Shown: positions 13,488 to 23,769 of the stretch, one piece after another
Layout: the number at the start of each line of letters is the position of its first letter
Position numbering within the stretch: position 1 is the stretch's first letter
DNA from: Pyrrhosoma nymphula
Lineage: Eukaryota > Arthropoda > Insecta > Odonata > Coenagrionidae
Direction of reading: 5' to 3'
Assembly: GCA_963573305.1 (NCBI GenBank)
Contig: OY754331.1
Span: 15,224,868-15,288,867, forward strand
Length of the DNA stretch: 64,000 bases
Position numbers and translations under genes: made by a program
Notes under the pieces: generated by a model
Databases searched by the model: none
Told to the model about the DNA's origin: nothing
The model's input: the letters and a program-made list of their open reading frames with translations, nothing else

Positions 13488-13852
13488 TCTGATAAAAATA
13501 AACATTTACTCTCTATCTTGAGTGAAAGTAGTTTTAAAAAGCAAAAAAAACCACTGCACAACACCCAATGCTTAGCATTCCCAATCAGCTTAACTAAGCA
13601 AAATGAATTTTAAATGCCGTTAAATACCAAAATCTGGTTGTCATGGAAATATGCAATTGTTGATTTCAGAGAAAAATGTGTTTTTGTCTCTAAAAATGCG
13701 ATTTTCAGACAAATACGAATTAGAAATGATAATTGATGGAAAGAGTTATAAACTTCTTTTTTTCAGCCATTTGATAAAAACATCCCAACCTTCTATCTTG
13801 AGCGGAAGTAATTTTAAAAAGCAAAAATTTTAACCATTTCACAAAACCCAAT
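13488..13852 (+). repeat. Diverged 80-bp direct duplication
   Basis: A block containing CTATCTTGAG..GAAGTA.TTTTAAAAAGCAAAAA and ending near ACAAAACCCAAT occurs at about 13488-13568 and again at about 13772-13852, roughly 285 bases apart. No flanking duplications or termini were identified. Confidence 0.6.
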
Positions 13853-15186
13853 AAGTACATACGTAGCGTAGACCACCAAATGACCCCTTTTTGGGACCCT
13901 TTGGGGCCCTGAGATCTTTGTAAAATAGCCTATAATTTTTCTCCTGTGTTGAACTATTAGTCTGCTAAATTTCAGCACGATTGGAGTAAAACTGTAGATT
14001 AATGAACATTTAATATTTTATGATGGAAATGTGCAAGATTTGGTAGTTTTCATGTAATTTTCAATTAAAGCAATGCAGAACGATTTTATAAAACTCATTT
14101 ACACAGCAAAAAAGGACTATTTGAAGTATAAAAGAAATGAAAATGCTATCAAATCTCTTAGCATTAAAAACGTTGAAGTTGGTTCATGTCGCTTCGATTG
14201 GCCATTTTAGACTATTTTTACTCCGATAACTACTTGATAGGAATTTTAGATTCCGTTTCTGTAAAATATTAGGACTCATAAGGTTTGAACGATAATGCTT
14301 CGCATATACCTTTACTTTTAGCCGAGTCTGATGATCTACAACATCAACTTTCAATGTTTCCAAAAACAAAAAAAACGGCTATTTATAATGTCCCAAAAAT
14401 TACTGAAACATGTTTTAAAAATAACCAAATATTTTCTGTACGAGAGACATAATAATATTCATTAAATGAGACTTAACATCTTGTGGAAAAACGCTCCGAT
14501 TTCATTGCCCACCTTTCCAGTAAATTACTCATATACGGTGCTAAAAATGTTTTACATAAACGTTCCGCCTTTTATTTACTTGACTTTAAGGTGGTTGTCA
14601 AGATACTACCGTGAGACTAATTGTGGATGATCCTATTCCTTAAAAACAAGTCTCAGGGCTAATAAATGCATAGTTTATAAAATTAGAAGTTATCTGGAGG
14701 AATTTTGGGAGACAACTACAGTCAGAGAACGAGATGAGGTCCACACGTATCCATTAAACCAGACTTCAGCTTAATTACCAAGTAAATATGTTGTCAAATT
14801 TATTTAAGTCACTACGATGTCCCTGAGGTGTCTCGGAACATGGTAATTCTGCATACTACACTGGGAACCACCGCTAGGGCGTGTGGCAGGGGATGCTAGG
14901 AGACCTGCCATAGAACGGGGAGGAAAATGAGAAAAGGATCAGGGAGAAGACGGAAATAAATTGCATGTTAACGGAGTGTCGCCATGTTTTTTTTGTTATA
15001 GTCAATTATGGAGCGTATAAAAGAGAAATTGTACCTATCAGTTCGACAGAGCACCTCTCTTATTTCGTTGCTTCTATCAGTTATAGAGGTATAGTGCGGG
15101 ATATTCTCCGTGTCACGCTGACAATCGCCTGATCTGAAATTTTCGAGCAGTCTTCCAATAATTAGCCTAGCCCGTAGCCTTCGAGT
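13853..15186. other. No gene recognised
   Basis: AT-rich and without a supported gene or element. The open frame at 14184-14369 on the minus strand has no recognisable motif. Confidence 0.4.
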
Positions 15187-15194
15187 CTCTAGCT

Positions 15195-15602
15195 CAGTGA
15201 TTCCTAACCCTTTTACGTTTGCGGCACCATACAGACTGAGGTTACAATGTCGGGGCTCCCTTCGTAGATTTTTTAAATATTCATTAATTTAAGTGAAATA
15301 TGCATCAGGAAAATTTTAACTTTACATTTAAGTAAATACATCCTCAATTTTATTTTTTATTTAAGAAAGGTAGTAAAATCACCAACCAGCATACAATATG
15401 GTATAGTTTAGGTAAAGCATGATATTGAAGTCAGGCTGGAAGAAGTTCTTCGATTATAGTCACAATCTGTCGGGCGTGAGAGTAATCAGTTCGTACGTTG
15501 ATCATACTAAACATTTTCCTTTTTTCCGCAATAATCTCGTGGCACCCCTAGCTGTTTTCCCGGCCCCCTAAAGCGCCGTAGGACACCGGTTGGGAACCAC
15601 TG
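15195..15602. mobile_element. 408-bp hAT MITE with perfect 8-bp target duplication
   Basis: The left terminus CAGTGATTCCTAACCC and the reverse complement of the right terminus (CAGTGGTTCCCAACCGG) form a hAT-type inverted repeat. The flanks are identical 8-bp duplications, CTCTAGCT at 15187-15194 and 15603-15610, the hallmark of hAT insertion. The interior has no transposase, so it depends on an autonomous relative. The terminus resembles the widespread 'CAGxGGTTCxCAACC' hAT group. Confidence 0.92.
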
Positions 15603-17235
15603 CTCTAGCTGCTCCCAACCTCATCGTTCCATCAGCTGTACTGCACACTCAATTCGCTCATAGCAGCTATAAACGAAGCACGCAGCTTCCCTTATTGCTG
15701 AATTTATTCTGCGAATCAAATCTTCCTCCACTGGTTCACCGTCGCTCGCGGCACATTCGAGATGCGGGCGTCATAGAGGGGTGTGGTATCCAAGGGCATT
15801 CGGAGACGAGAGTAGGGTGCAAAGTGATAGGATGAGGGATAGAGCGAGACGGCGATTTGTCTTCTCGTCAGATCGGTCATTTCCGCGAGCGGCTGGACCA
15901 CGGGAGAATAGAAGCAGTAGTCGGGAGATCACGCAAAGCGTTGAACGGGAATTAATTCGTTACAATAATTCTATAAACATTTAGGGGCTCTTAGGGACTT
16001 CCAAATCAATCAATTACTTTTTTATACTTCCGAAAAATGTTACTTAGACAATCGCCTCGAAAGTGCGCGAGTATGATTTCGGGTTAGAATGCAAAGCCCT
16101 GATTCCCAAGTTGTACTTTAATGAATTGAAATTCAAAATATATCATCGATTGAATTTCATATGTTCCCACCATGGAGGATGCTTATCTTCAAATTAAACT
16201 ATACATGGGTTTATATGTTGGTTAGCTTATTCATTATTTGAAGTTACAACCAACAGAAGGTTTTTTGTACCACTAAGTGAAGGTAGATGGGATAAAATAG
16301 GTAGCATTACTTTGGGAATAGAGGAAGGTTGTTGAGAAACCTGGCGATGTTATTACACTTGTCGGAATGCGCCACGATGTGTAAAATCCTATCCGACAGA
16401 CAGAGCAGTTAAAATGCTCTCCATATCACAGGGAAGTAGGATCAGATAGGACGTTAAATTGCGAATCCCAGGGTACAAAGGATCATTTTGACTCAAGGAA
16501 TCTCATCACTATTTCTCCAATACCCTGGTAATCCTCCTATTACCGATCTATTCACCTCTCCTTCAAGGCTTAAATGGCCTCATTCATTGGCTCACATCCG
16601 CAAGTAAATTTAATAAAGTGGTGGCACCTAGATGAATTATTATATGAAAACCCGAAATGGAATTCGTAGCTAGTGTGAAAAACGAAAGAACCGAAGAGAT
16701 ATAGAGATAATTTTTCGAAATTCTACGCAAAGGAATCGATAAATATGTTTATAACAAATTGAAACCAGAAATTAAATTAACTCACTGGTACAATATCTAA
16801 GAAATACGAGAACTCAGGAGGCAGAGGAATTCACACAGTACACTTAAAAACTTAACAAATTACGAAAAAAACGAAAGCATTCCCTGATAGAGAAAACAAC
16901 ATTACTCAATGGTAAACAAAAAAATAATAATGCTTACTGCTCTACGAAACTTCAATAAAAAAGTGTTCGGTGAATTACCAGATGAAGACACAAACTCATT
17001 CTTTTCTTACCCAAGGAAGCTTCAGGGTAAACGTTCAACCAAGAGCCTTTGGTGGAAAAAATGGCAAAGTAGTCACAGCATAGGCATAACCAACAAATTT
17101 AACTACTTCATAGAAAGCGTATGCGCAATGGGTGACATAATGCATTACGCAGACATCCCTGTAAGTAGTAAACCAAAGAATGGCATAATTACATATCGCG
17201 ATAGGATGATTAAACAATAAAAGTCGATTAACTTT

Positions 17236-17426
17236 GCCGGCCTCGGCCGGCGGCGGGGTAACGTCCTCGCCTGCTAACCCAAAGGTCGCGGGTTCGAATC
17301 CCGCCGGGGAGGATTTTTCACTTCCCAGGGCATGGTTGTTTGTGCTCGTCCATTGTTAATAATACCCCGATATAAAGGCCAATTAGAGCTGTTTTCGGCG
17401 GTTCTTGAAAATAAAAAAAAAAAAAC
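17236..17426 (+). mobile_element. tRNA-derived SINE, plus-strand copy
   Basis: The 5' 73 bases fold as a tRNA-like head, with a canonical B box (GGTTCGAATCC, 17291-17301) and an anticodon-loop-like CTGCTAA. A tRNA-unrelated body follows (TTGTTTGTGCTCGTCCATTG...) and the element ends in a poly-A tract (about 17411-17425). A second copy with the same body lies on the minus strand at 28893-29098. It sits inside a CR1-like LINE, so it is younger than that LINE. The pol III promoter boxes look intact, but transcription is not shown. Confidence 0.87.
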
Positions 17427-17607
17427 TTAACAAGTCCCCAGGATTGGAGGTGAGATATGCACGCGTTCTCAAAAAGTTAACCGCACAGATTGCACCATTT
17501 CTATAAATCATATTTAACAATTCACTATCCGAAAGTAAATTACCATAATATTGGAAAACAGCCAATGTCACTCCCACAGAAAGTAAAAAAAACAGGAAAT
17601 TACTGGT

Positions 17608-17798
17608 TCGTGGAAGGTTATTCGGGATTTCCACCGGGTCAGGTTCTCCATCACGGCCGACGTTTCGATGAACGAGTTGTCCATCGTCATCAGGGCATCA
17701 TGCCCTGATGCCCTGATGACGACGGACGACTCGTTCATCGAAACTTCGGCCGTGATGGAGAACCTGACCCGGTGGAAATCCCGAATAACCTTCCACGA
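17608..17798. repeat. Near-perfect palindrome, 93-bp arms, 5-bp loop
   Basis: Arms 17608-17700 and 17706-17798 are reverse complements with three mismatches; the loop is TGCCC. The right arm reads CCTGATGACGACGG ... TTCATCGAAACTTCGG, then GGTGGAAATCCCGAATAACC, which looks like the 3'-tail of a Penelope-like element; the left arm is its mirror copy. It lies within the CR1-like LINE remnant. An RNA read through here would form a very stable hairpin. Confidence 0.95.
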
Positions 17799-18639
17799 TA
17801 CAATACGCCGGGAAAACCTGCGATCATTCTTCAGGAAATTACTAGTCTATATTATTGATTAAATTCGCTTTCATAGAAGATTCTCGAGGTCATTACTGTA
17901 TGCTGAATGAGTAATATCATGACGTTCCCGGAAAATAGGAACTTTTTCCTCGGTAGTCAGCTCGGCTTCCGGAACAGTAGACCTTGTGAAACCAAGCTTG
18001 GAATTTTGGAATCTTATAAGAGCAAATACAAATGCTTTATATCAAGTCAATGCCTCTGCATTACCGTAACAGCAGACCTGGCGTGGAGAACTCGAATTAT
18101 AGGGAGAAACGCTGGCGAAACATTTGCGGTGGGCCATCCTTAGGAGGGAAAGCGAGACAATTTCTATTAGATAGGGATACAGAATGGGGACTGTCCAAGA
18201 ACCTACCAATCAGCTGGTAGAATACTTGAATGAACATGAACAGTAAACCACGAGCATTTGTGACTCGAATTAATACGCGAATTCAACATAATAACAGATT
18301 GTTCCGAGAAAAACTTCTAAGACCGAACAGAGAGAGTAACAGAGCTGAAGGAAAGACTAGGTTAAAAGCCTTTAGAGACTCGGAGGCTACAGACTCGGCT
18401 AAGATTGCTACCAACATTCAGATCAGGTGAGTTTCATTATTACATTGAGGGTATCTGTTATTTTAACCCCACACTACATTTCCATAACTGATATAAGCTA
18501 CAAAATAAGAGAGATTTAATCGCGATAATAATGTAATGAACCATTATGGAATTTTATGGAAAAATGGCTCCAGCAAAAGCCAACGGCTAACGTCTTCCGA
18601 AAAAAATTCAAATCAGCCCAACAATGGTGCAACGGACAT

Positions 18640-18800
18640 CGATGCTATATAAGAGCGAACTAAAGCCGGTAAACGCTCATTCTCATGATGACGCTTCCAG
18701 TAAGAGAAGCGAAACGTTGAGATTTTCATAATGAACAAAACGTAGCATTGCCCGAAAGCATAATCCTACATAGATAAGAAAAGCTGCGAAAGCCTTCAAA
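18640..18800 (+). repeat. Penelope-like tail with hammerhead-like core
   Basis: The text TGATGACGCTTC ... GAAGCGAAACG (about 18686-18716) has the arrangement TGATGA, a short stem-loop (GCTTC/GAAGC), then GAAAC, reminiscent of the hammerhead ribozyme core reported in Penelope-like retroelements. It departs from a functional core: the position before TGATGA is A rather than C, and an extra C sits before the stem. It is followed by AT-rich sequence and CATAATCCTACATAGATAAG. Probably an inactive pLTR-type remnant. Confidence 0.5.
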
Positions 18801-18812
18801 CAAAAACACTAT

Positions 18813-19337
18813 GCAAATTTACGTAAAACTAGATTCTTAGATAGGAATAAGAGTGACGGGTTCAGGAGAAAAAAAAGAACGTAGAGGAGTGACGCCTAAT
18901 ATTATCTGTTCTTTTAGAGATGACGTCACAAACGTCGTGGTCTCCTTGATGAGCTCCAGGGTGGAGGGTCGTCTAACGATGACGCCTAATATTATCTGTT
19001 CTTTTAGAGATGACGTCACAAACGTCGTGGTCTCCTTTATGAGCTCCAGGGTGGAGGGTCGTTATCTAAAGGACTTCTGCATAAATATTTTTTTCTTATC
19101 TTTCAACACTTTTCTGTTTGGAGTAATCTGGGTGTTAATAGTCGCAATTGCGGTTTTTCTGTAATTCAACGTTTATTTTTAATTAAATTTTTCAACTTTA
19201 GGAAATGCGTTCCTGAAAAAATATTTTGAGCCAACCCACCCTTGCCCCGGATATCGCTCTGCCACGAAGTTATTCTAAAGGAATTCACATGGTCATCGAC
19301 CTCTGCCTACGCGGGCCATAAAACACTTTTAAACTGG
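18813..19337 (+). repeat. Left arm of a large diverged inverted repeat
   Basis: From AAATTTACGTAAAACTAG at about 18817 to GGGCCATAAAACAC at about 19330 this stretch matches the reverse complement of 21172-21537, with substitutions and without the internal duplication. Shared blocks include GGAGGGTCGTTATCT, TTTCTGTTTGGAGTAATC and GAATTCACATGG. A third, more diverged direct copy is at 20768-20985. Family unknown. Confidence 0.8.
18891..19062 (+). repeat. 82-bp tandem duplication carrying TGACGTCA sites
   Basis: Copies at 18891-18972 and 18981-19062 differ at one position and are separated by CTAACGAT (period 90). Each contains a perfect TGACGTCA palindrome (the CRE/ATF consensus) at 18921-18928 and 19011-19018. 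The near-identity implies a much younger event than the diverged inverted repeat that contains it. Whether the sites bind a factor is unknown. Confidence 0.95.
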
Positions 19338-19439
19338 CGATAACTGTTGGCGGAAATGATAGGCACAAAAAATTCCTTCTCCATATGTACGTACCATTGA
19401 TGACAATAACAAAACATAGCGAGACACTGAGACAGTCCT

Positions 19440-19600
19440 TTCATTAAAATGGAATTCCGATTCATTCTTCCCTTCTATCTTTTACCTGTTCCCTCGATAA
19501 TGTTCACGGCTAGTCTCCTACTCACTCCCTGCCACACGTCCCCGGGGCGGCTCAACGGGGCAGTATGTGGATTCAACTGCGAAACGGAGTCCACCGCCGT
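19440..19600 (+). repeat. LINE 3'-UTR-like fragment
   Basis: The stretch CACTCCCTGCCACACG ... GGCGGCTCAACGGGGCAGTATGTGGATTC resembles the 3' untranslated end of the LINE at 20050-20480 (CGCCACACGCC ... GGCGGCTTGCGGGGTAGTATGTAGATG). It is a short tail without coding sequence. Confidence 0.5.
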
Positions 19601-20049
19601 TAAGGACTACCATCGTTCAACATTTAATGGTCGCGCTAACTTGTGGCAGGAACACCAAAAGGATTAACCGACCTTCCGTCGGAACCCGAGCGAGTGTGGT
19701 TACGCGTAGGGCTTTGGTTGCTTTGAGAAATTTATGGAATTAACTCCCGTTTTCCTCGTAAATTTCCTCCGAGAAATCGCATTTCTAGTCTAAATTCTCA
19801 TTCTGATTCAGCATACTGTCCAGTGGCATTAACTTAGAAGGCTAGAGCTTAGTGGAGAAAGGATTCCCACGCATAGGGCCCCGGCATAACACTTTGGTCA
19901 TAGAGCGGATTTAACCCTTGTATTCTGATCCTTATAAGTGCAATATACTAATTCGAGAATAGGACATAGTACTGGAAATGATCGCGGGATAATGAAGTGA
20001 AAGTGTTTCCGAAGTTATCGGAAAACTGCTGGGAAGAAATAAAGCCACA

Positions 20050-20480
20050 AGTGCTGCGCGATTCGTCAAAACTGTTACGGGCGTACAGACAGCGCTACAC
20101 AGATGTTAAACGAATTAGGCTGGGATCCGCTAGAGACTCGGAGGCTGCGCGCTAGGCTTAGATTTCTCGAGCAATTGAGAATAGATATCTTTCAGAGCGA
20201 CACGGAGAACATCATATTAGAACCCCACTATATTTCCAGGTCCGACAGAAACGATAAATTAAGAGAGATGTTTTGCCGAACGGATAGGTATGGGAATTCG
20301 TTTTTCCCCCGAACAATAAGGAACTTAAATAAATGCTGGGCGTATTTTCATTAGAGCGTTTCCTTTTTGAAGCTACAAAGCTTCCTACAGAAGTAAACTG
20401 CTGGCGCCCTAACACCCCCCGCCACACGCCTATTGAGGCGGCTTGCGGGGTAGTATGTAGATGTAGATGAAGTGAAATTA
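20050..20480 (+). pseudogene. LINE 3' end with TAGATG tail
   Basis: The frame 20103-20354 contains LGWDPLETRRLRARL, then YISRSDRNDKLREMFCRTDR, then SFFPRTIRNLN, which is the recognisable last block of CR1/Jockey-like LINE polyproteins ('LGWxxLxxRRxxARL...R.H..F..T...SFFPRTI..WN'). A 3' untranslated segment follows and ends with ATGTAGATGTAGATGA near 20470, the tail repeat of this group. It is 5'-truncated, with a stop shortly upstream, and is not active. Confidence 0.75.
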
Positions 20481-20767
20481 ATAAATTAGTGAGGATAGTT
20501 CGACTGCAGAAGAAGCCACTTTCCCTTATCGACAAGGGGAGAAGTAACCGGAGGGCCCTACCTTGAATGAGATGAAGCTATATCTGCGAGATCCGTCCTT
20601 TTCACGAGGAAACATCTCGAGAATGATGCAGAGAACCATCCTGAACCCTTTTCTATGAGCCAGGGGTTCGAGAGGGAAATAATAACAAAAGAGAATGTCA
20701 CGTGTAATAATAACTATCCAATTCAATTTAACCGTGATCTAGGAGTAACATGAAGAGCACCTAGCCA

Positions 20768-20985
20768 GAGGGTCACATGCTCGAGTCGTGCAGAGGGTAT
20801 TTTTTTTAAATATCTTCCAATCTTTCCCATTGGGAGTCACCTGTATGCTAATCACTGCTTTTCATTTAATTTCACGTTTTCTTTTCAACTTAATGAATAC
20901 TAGGAAACGCATTCCTAAAATAAATTTTTAGCCAACAAACCCCGGATATTGTCCTGTCATGATTTTATCACCGCAGAGTAGATAA
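20768..20985 (+). repeat. Third, diverged copy of the 18813/21172 repeat
   Basis: Blocks AGAGGGTATTTTTTTTAAAT, AGGAAACGCATTCCT and TAGCCAACAAACCCCGGATAT correspond in order to 19050-19265 in the left arm. It has more substitutions and lacks the outer segments. Confidence 0.65.
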
Positions 20986-21171
20986 TGCGGTGGTGTTGAC
21001 GGTAGAGTGAAAAATATTGATTTCTATGAATCACTGGACCACAGTTTTTCGAACAGGTAACAACCAAACCAGGAGGTGGTTGCACTGTCGTCACGCTTTC
21101 ATAGGAATATTAACAGTCTAAAGCAGGGTAAATGTATCGTCGGTATTAACGAACCTGGCAGATCCTAATTC

Positions 21172-21537
21172 GGCCAGTTAAACACTGTTCTATGGCCCTC
21201 ATGGGAAGAGGTCGATGGCCATGTGAATTCCATTTGAATAACTTCGTGGCAGAGCGATATACGAGGCAAGGGTGGGTTGACTAAAAATATTATTTCAAGA
21301 ACGCATTTCCTAAAGCTGAAAATTTGTTTTTTTTTAAATGCTGAAAAGCATAAAAACCGCAATAGTGACTATTACCACCCAGATTACTCCAAACAGAAAA
21401 GGGTTGGAATATAAGAAAAAATATATGCGCAGAAATGCTTAAGATAACGACCCTCCACCCTTGGGCTCATCAAGCTCACCCTAGACCACGGCGTTTGTGA
21501 TTCCTATCTAAGAATCTAGTTTTACATAAATTTCCAA
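21172..21537 (-). repeat. Right arm of the large inverted repeat
   Basis: Reverse complement of 18813-19337, running from the GGCCATCGACCTCTTCCC side inward to the shared outer block TCTTAGATAGG and GTTTTACATAAATTT (about 21505-21535). It lacks the 82-bp duplication, which fits that duplication arising after the arms separated. The interior between arms holds a LINE 3' end, so the pair may be a TIR element or two independent copies. Confidence 0.8.
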
Positions 21538-21819
21538 CATGGTTCTTTACATTATTATCCCGAGGCCTTCTTGTCAGTAAATGAAGGGGCAGAGATAGGG
21601 CAAAGCAATTATAAATAACACACACTTTTCGAATGATAATATTTTTAGTTATATTATAACTATAATATTCGTAAAATGTGTATTATGCATCCCTTTTAAT
21701 GGAAAACTTTTGATTCTTTGTGTATTTCGCAATAGATAAAGCGATCTTCGCCAAGATAATGGGAACCAAATTTCTCAGTGTTTTACCCAACAATGACACA
21801 AGCGCCCATCACCAACAAC

Positions 21820-22265
21820 TTCTTCTTCTTCTTCCTCCTTTCCAGGTTTAGGCAATTTGCCTGTTCCGGCTTCGCCATCGCAATCTCGGCCTCCCAACAC
21901 TTCTTCTACCTAAAGGCTTTCTCCCTTATACTCCAAAATCTTTCTGGGAATCCTTTCTAGAGGAATGCGATCAACATGTTCTTTCCATCTTTCTTTATAA
22001 TTTGTTGCTACTACTGTTACTGGTTGTACTTCTAATCCTTGCCTTATGTCTTCATCTTTTATATGGTCCAGGCGTGTACAGCCTTTCACAGATCTAAGGA
22101 ATTTTATTTCTGACGTTTCAATTTGTTTTAAGTCTCTTTTTCTAAGTGTCCAAGCTTCTGATCCGTATAGTAATGTGGGTACAGCCATTATATTGTAAAA
22201 TTTTATTTGAGTTTCTTTTGCAGTTTTTCCCTTCAGTGCTCTTCTTATAGTCCCATATATTCTTG
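21820..22265 (-). pseudogene. LINE C-terminal fragment, antisense
   Basis: On the minus strand the frame 22188-21910 reads YGSEAWTLRKRDLKQIETSE, then FLRSVKGCTRLDHIKDEDIR and KERWKEHVDRIPLERIPRKI, the typical C-terminal block of insect non-LTR retrotransposons. Upstream (22260-22190) SIYGTIRRALKGKT and FYNIMAVPTLL are still readable. The 3' end is a GAAGAAGAAGAA tail (TTCTTCTTCTTCTTCC on the plus strand, about 21821-21841). It is 5'-truncated and lacks RT. Confidence 0.82.
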
Positions 22266-22269
22266 ATCA

Positions 22270-23769
22270 CCAACAACAATGGCTTCAAATTAATTTCGGC
22301 GAAAGCGTTTAAATATTAAGACGTAATGGGCTTTTAGATGATCGAGCTCCTATGGTTACATCACACCGTCAAGCCGGAGACCTCAGTATCAAGATGATCA
22401 CAACAACAAAATCCTTGGCGAGATTCGAAAACGCAAACTTTTAGGTTACGGGGATGTAGCTTTAACAACCTGTCCACATAAATATTTTCAAATGTTGCTT
22501 CAACTCTCATTGGTATTACTGGAAACAGCTGGAAATTTTACTGCGTTAATACATTAAGTATCGCAAAATCAAAAATTTTAACGTTAATATCCTTATGAGA
22601 TATTTTATGCCAAAAGTTAGAAAAGTAAATAAGCTGATATACTTCGTAAGCATTTTGAAACCGGTATCTGTTCACTATTTCATTAATTGCAGCAGTCGAT
22701 ACGCAAAAATCATAAAAATAAATATTATAGATTATGCCCTCACCCTAAATGGAGATATTGGTTCCGGCGTCCAAGTATCTTCTGCACTCGCTGCAAAAGT
22801 AGCCACACCCCAATAATTACGTACCAATTGGAAACAGAACGTATCCAAACCTCTTTTCCGATCGGTTCATTTAGGCCAAATGCTAATGTGACATTGAGAA
22901 GGTTACTATAAATTCAAGTCAGAAGTCATTGCACATTGCCAATCACAGAAAACACGCGATGACGGACTAATCAAGCTACGAATCATGGAAAAATGAACTC
23001 CCAAGTTTTAGCGTGGCAAAACTGTAATTTTTGACTGAAAATCGACGATTTGTTAAGTTGGTGAGACTGTTCCTACCCTTCATTCCCTCCACCTAATCTG
23101 TTCATCCACACTTCCACGGTCACACGATAAATAGTAAATGTACGAAGCTAGGGGTGGCCCTAGGGTGTGTGGGGGGTTGGAAACAATTGAAACGCGCATG
23201 CCTGAGCAATCGAAGCTCCTCTCCAACCACTGCCTCTGCCCTTATTATTGATTTACCCGGAGGGGAGGGAGGGAGGTTGGCGTCGTGGTACTGGCAACGG
23301 CCGTGTTCGGGGCGCTGCTGCGGTACCACAGGGGGGGAGGCGGTTCTCCCGTATGCTTGCTAAAGGGGGGGGGAGGGGGATGCATGCGATTAGGCAGCTA
23401 ACGGGGAGGGGGATAAATTTGCAAGATGATGGGTTCAGTAAATAAAAAAGTGGAATCGACGAAATCGATACATCGCAAAGTCGAACCCAGTCGAATCGAT
23501 CCCAACGATAGTAGCGGTCGAAAATCTGCGATAAGAATAGCTCTCAAGACCTGGGGGGTTATTACGCAACTCTAGGCGTTAAATAAAGACTACGTTAAAT
23601 AGCGACTGTCCTGGCCTGAAAAAATCTACTCTAGTGATTACGGAACTCAGGGTAGAAATGTTGAAAAGGGTCGTTATCCCCATAAAGACAGTGTTATGAC
23701 AAATTCTTCGTTCAAGTCAGTGCAACTCTCTCGGAATTTGCATCGACCAATGAAATGCTCGACGTTCCT
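22270..23769. other. No gene recognised; G-rich block
   Basis: Mostly AT-rich. A G-rich block at about 23160-23420 contains several runs of six or more G (for example around 23331 and 23366) and opens long chance frames on both strands. No coding or transposon signal is supported. Confidence 0.4.

Larger units (their letters stand above)
16660..18140 (+). pseudogene. CR1/Jockey-type LINE, RT fragments, interrupted
   Basis: The reading from 16909 resembles the linker before the RT domain (TNKFNYFIESVC). After a SINE (17236-17426) the frame resumes at about 17430 with KSPGLEVRYARVLKKL and QIAPFL, then YWKTANVTP, which match the 'KSPGPDGIPxRxLKxL...W(K)xAxVxPIxKKG' block of CR1/Jockey-like reverse transcriptases. 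After the palindrome at 17608-17798 the text FLGSQLGFRNSRPCETKLGILES (in two pieces, about 17930-18020) matches the 'QHGFRxxRSCETQL' motif. Stops and two insertions make it inactive. The catalytic FADD region is not found. Confidence 0.65.

Noticed and set aside
19449..19667. Plus-strand frame with a hydrophobic N-terminus as a small secreted protein
   Set aside because: It overlaps a LINE 3'-UTR-like fragment and has no independent support.
21778..21960. Plus-strand 60-residue frame with poly-Phe
   Set aside because: It is the reverse of the GAA tail and C-terminus of an antisense LINE.
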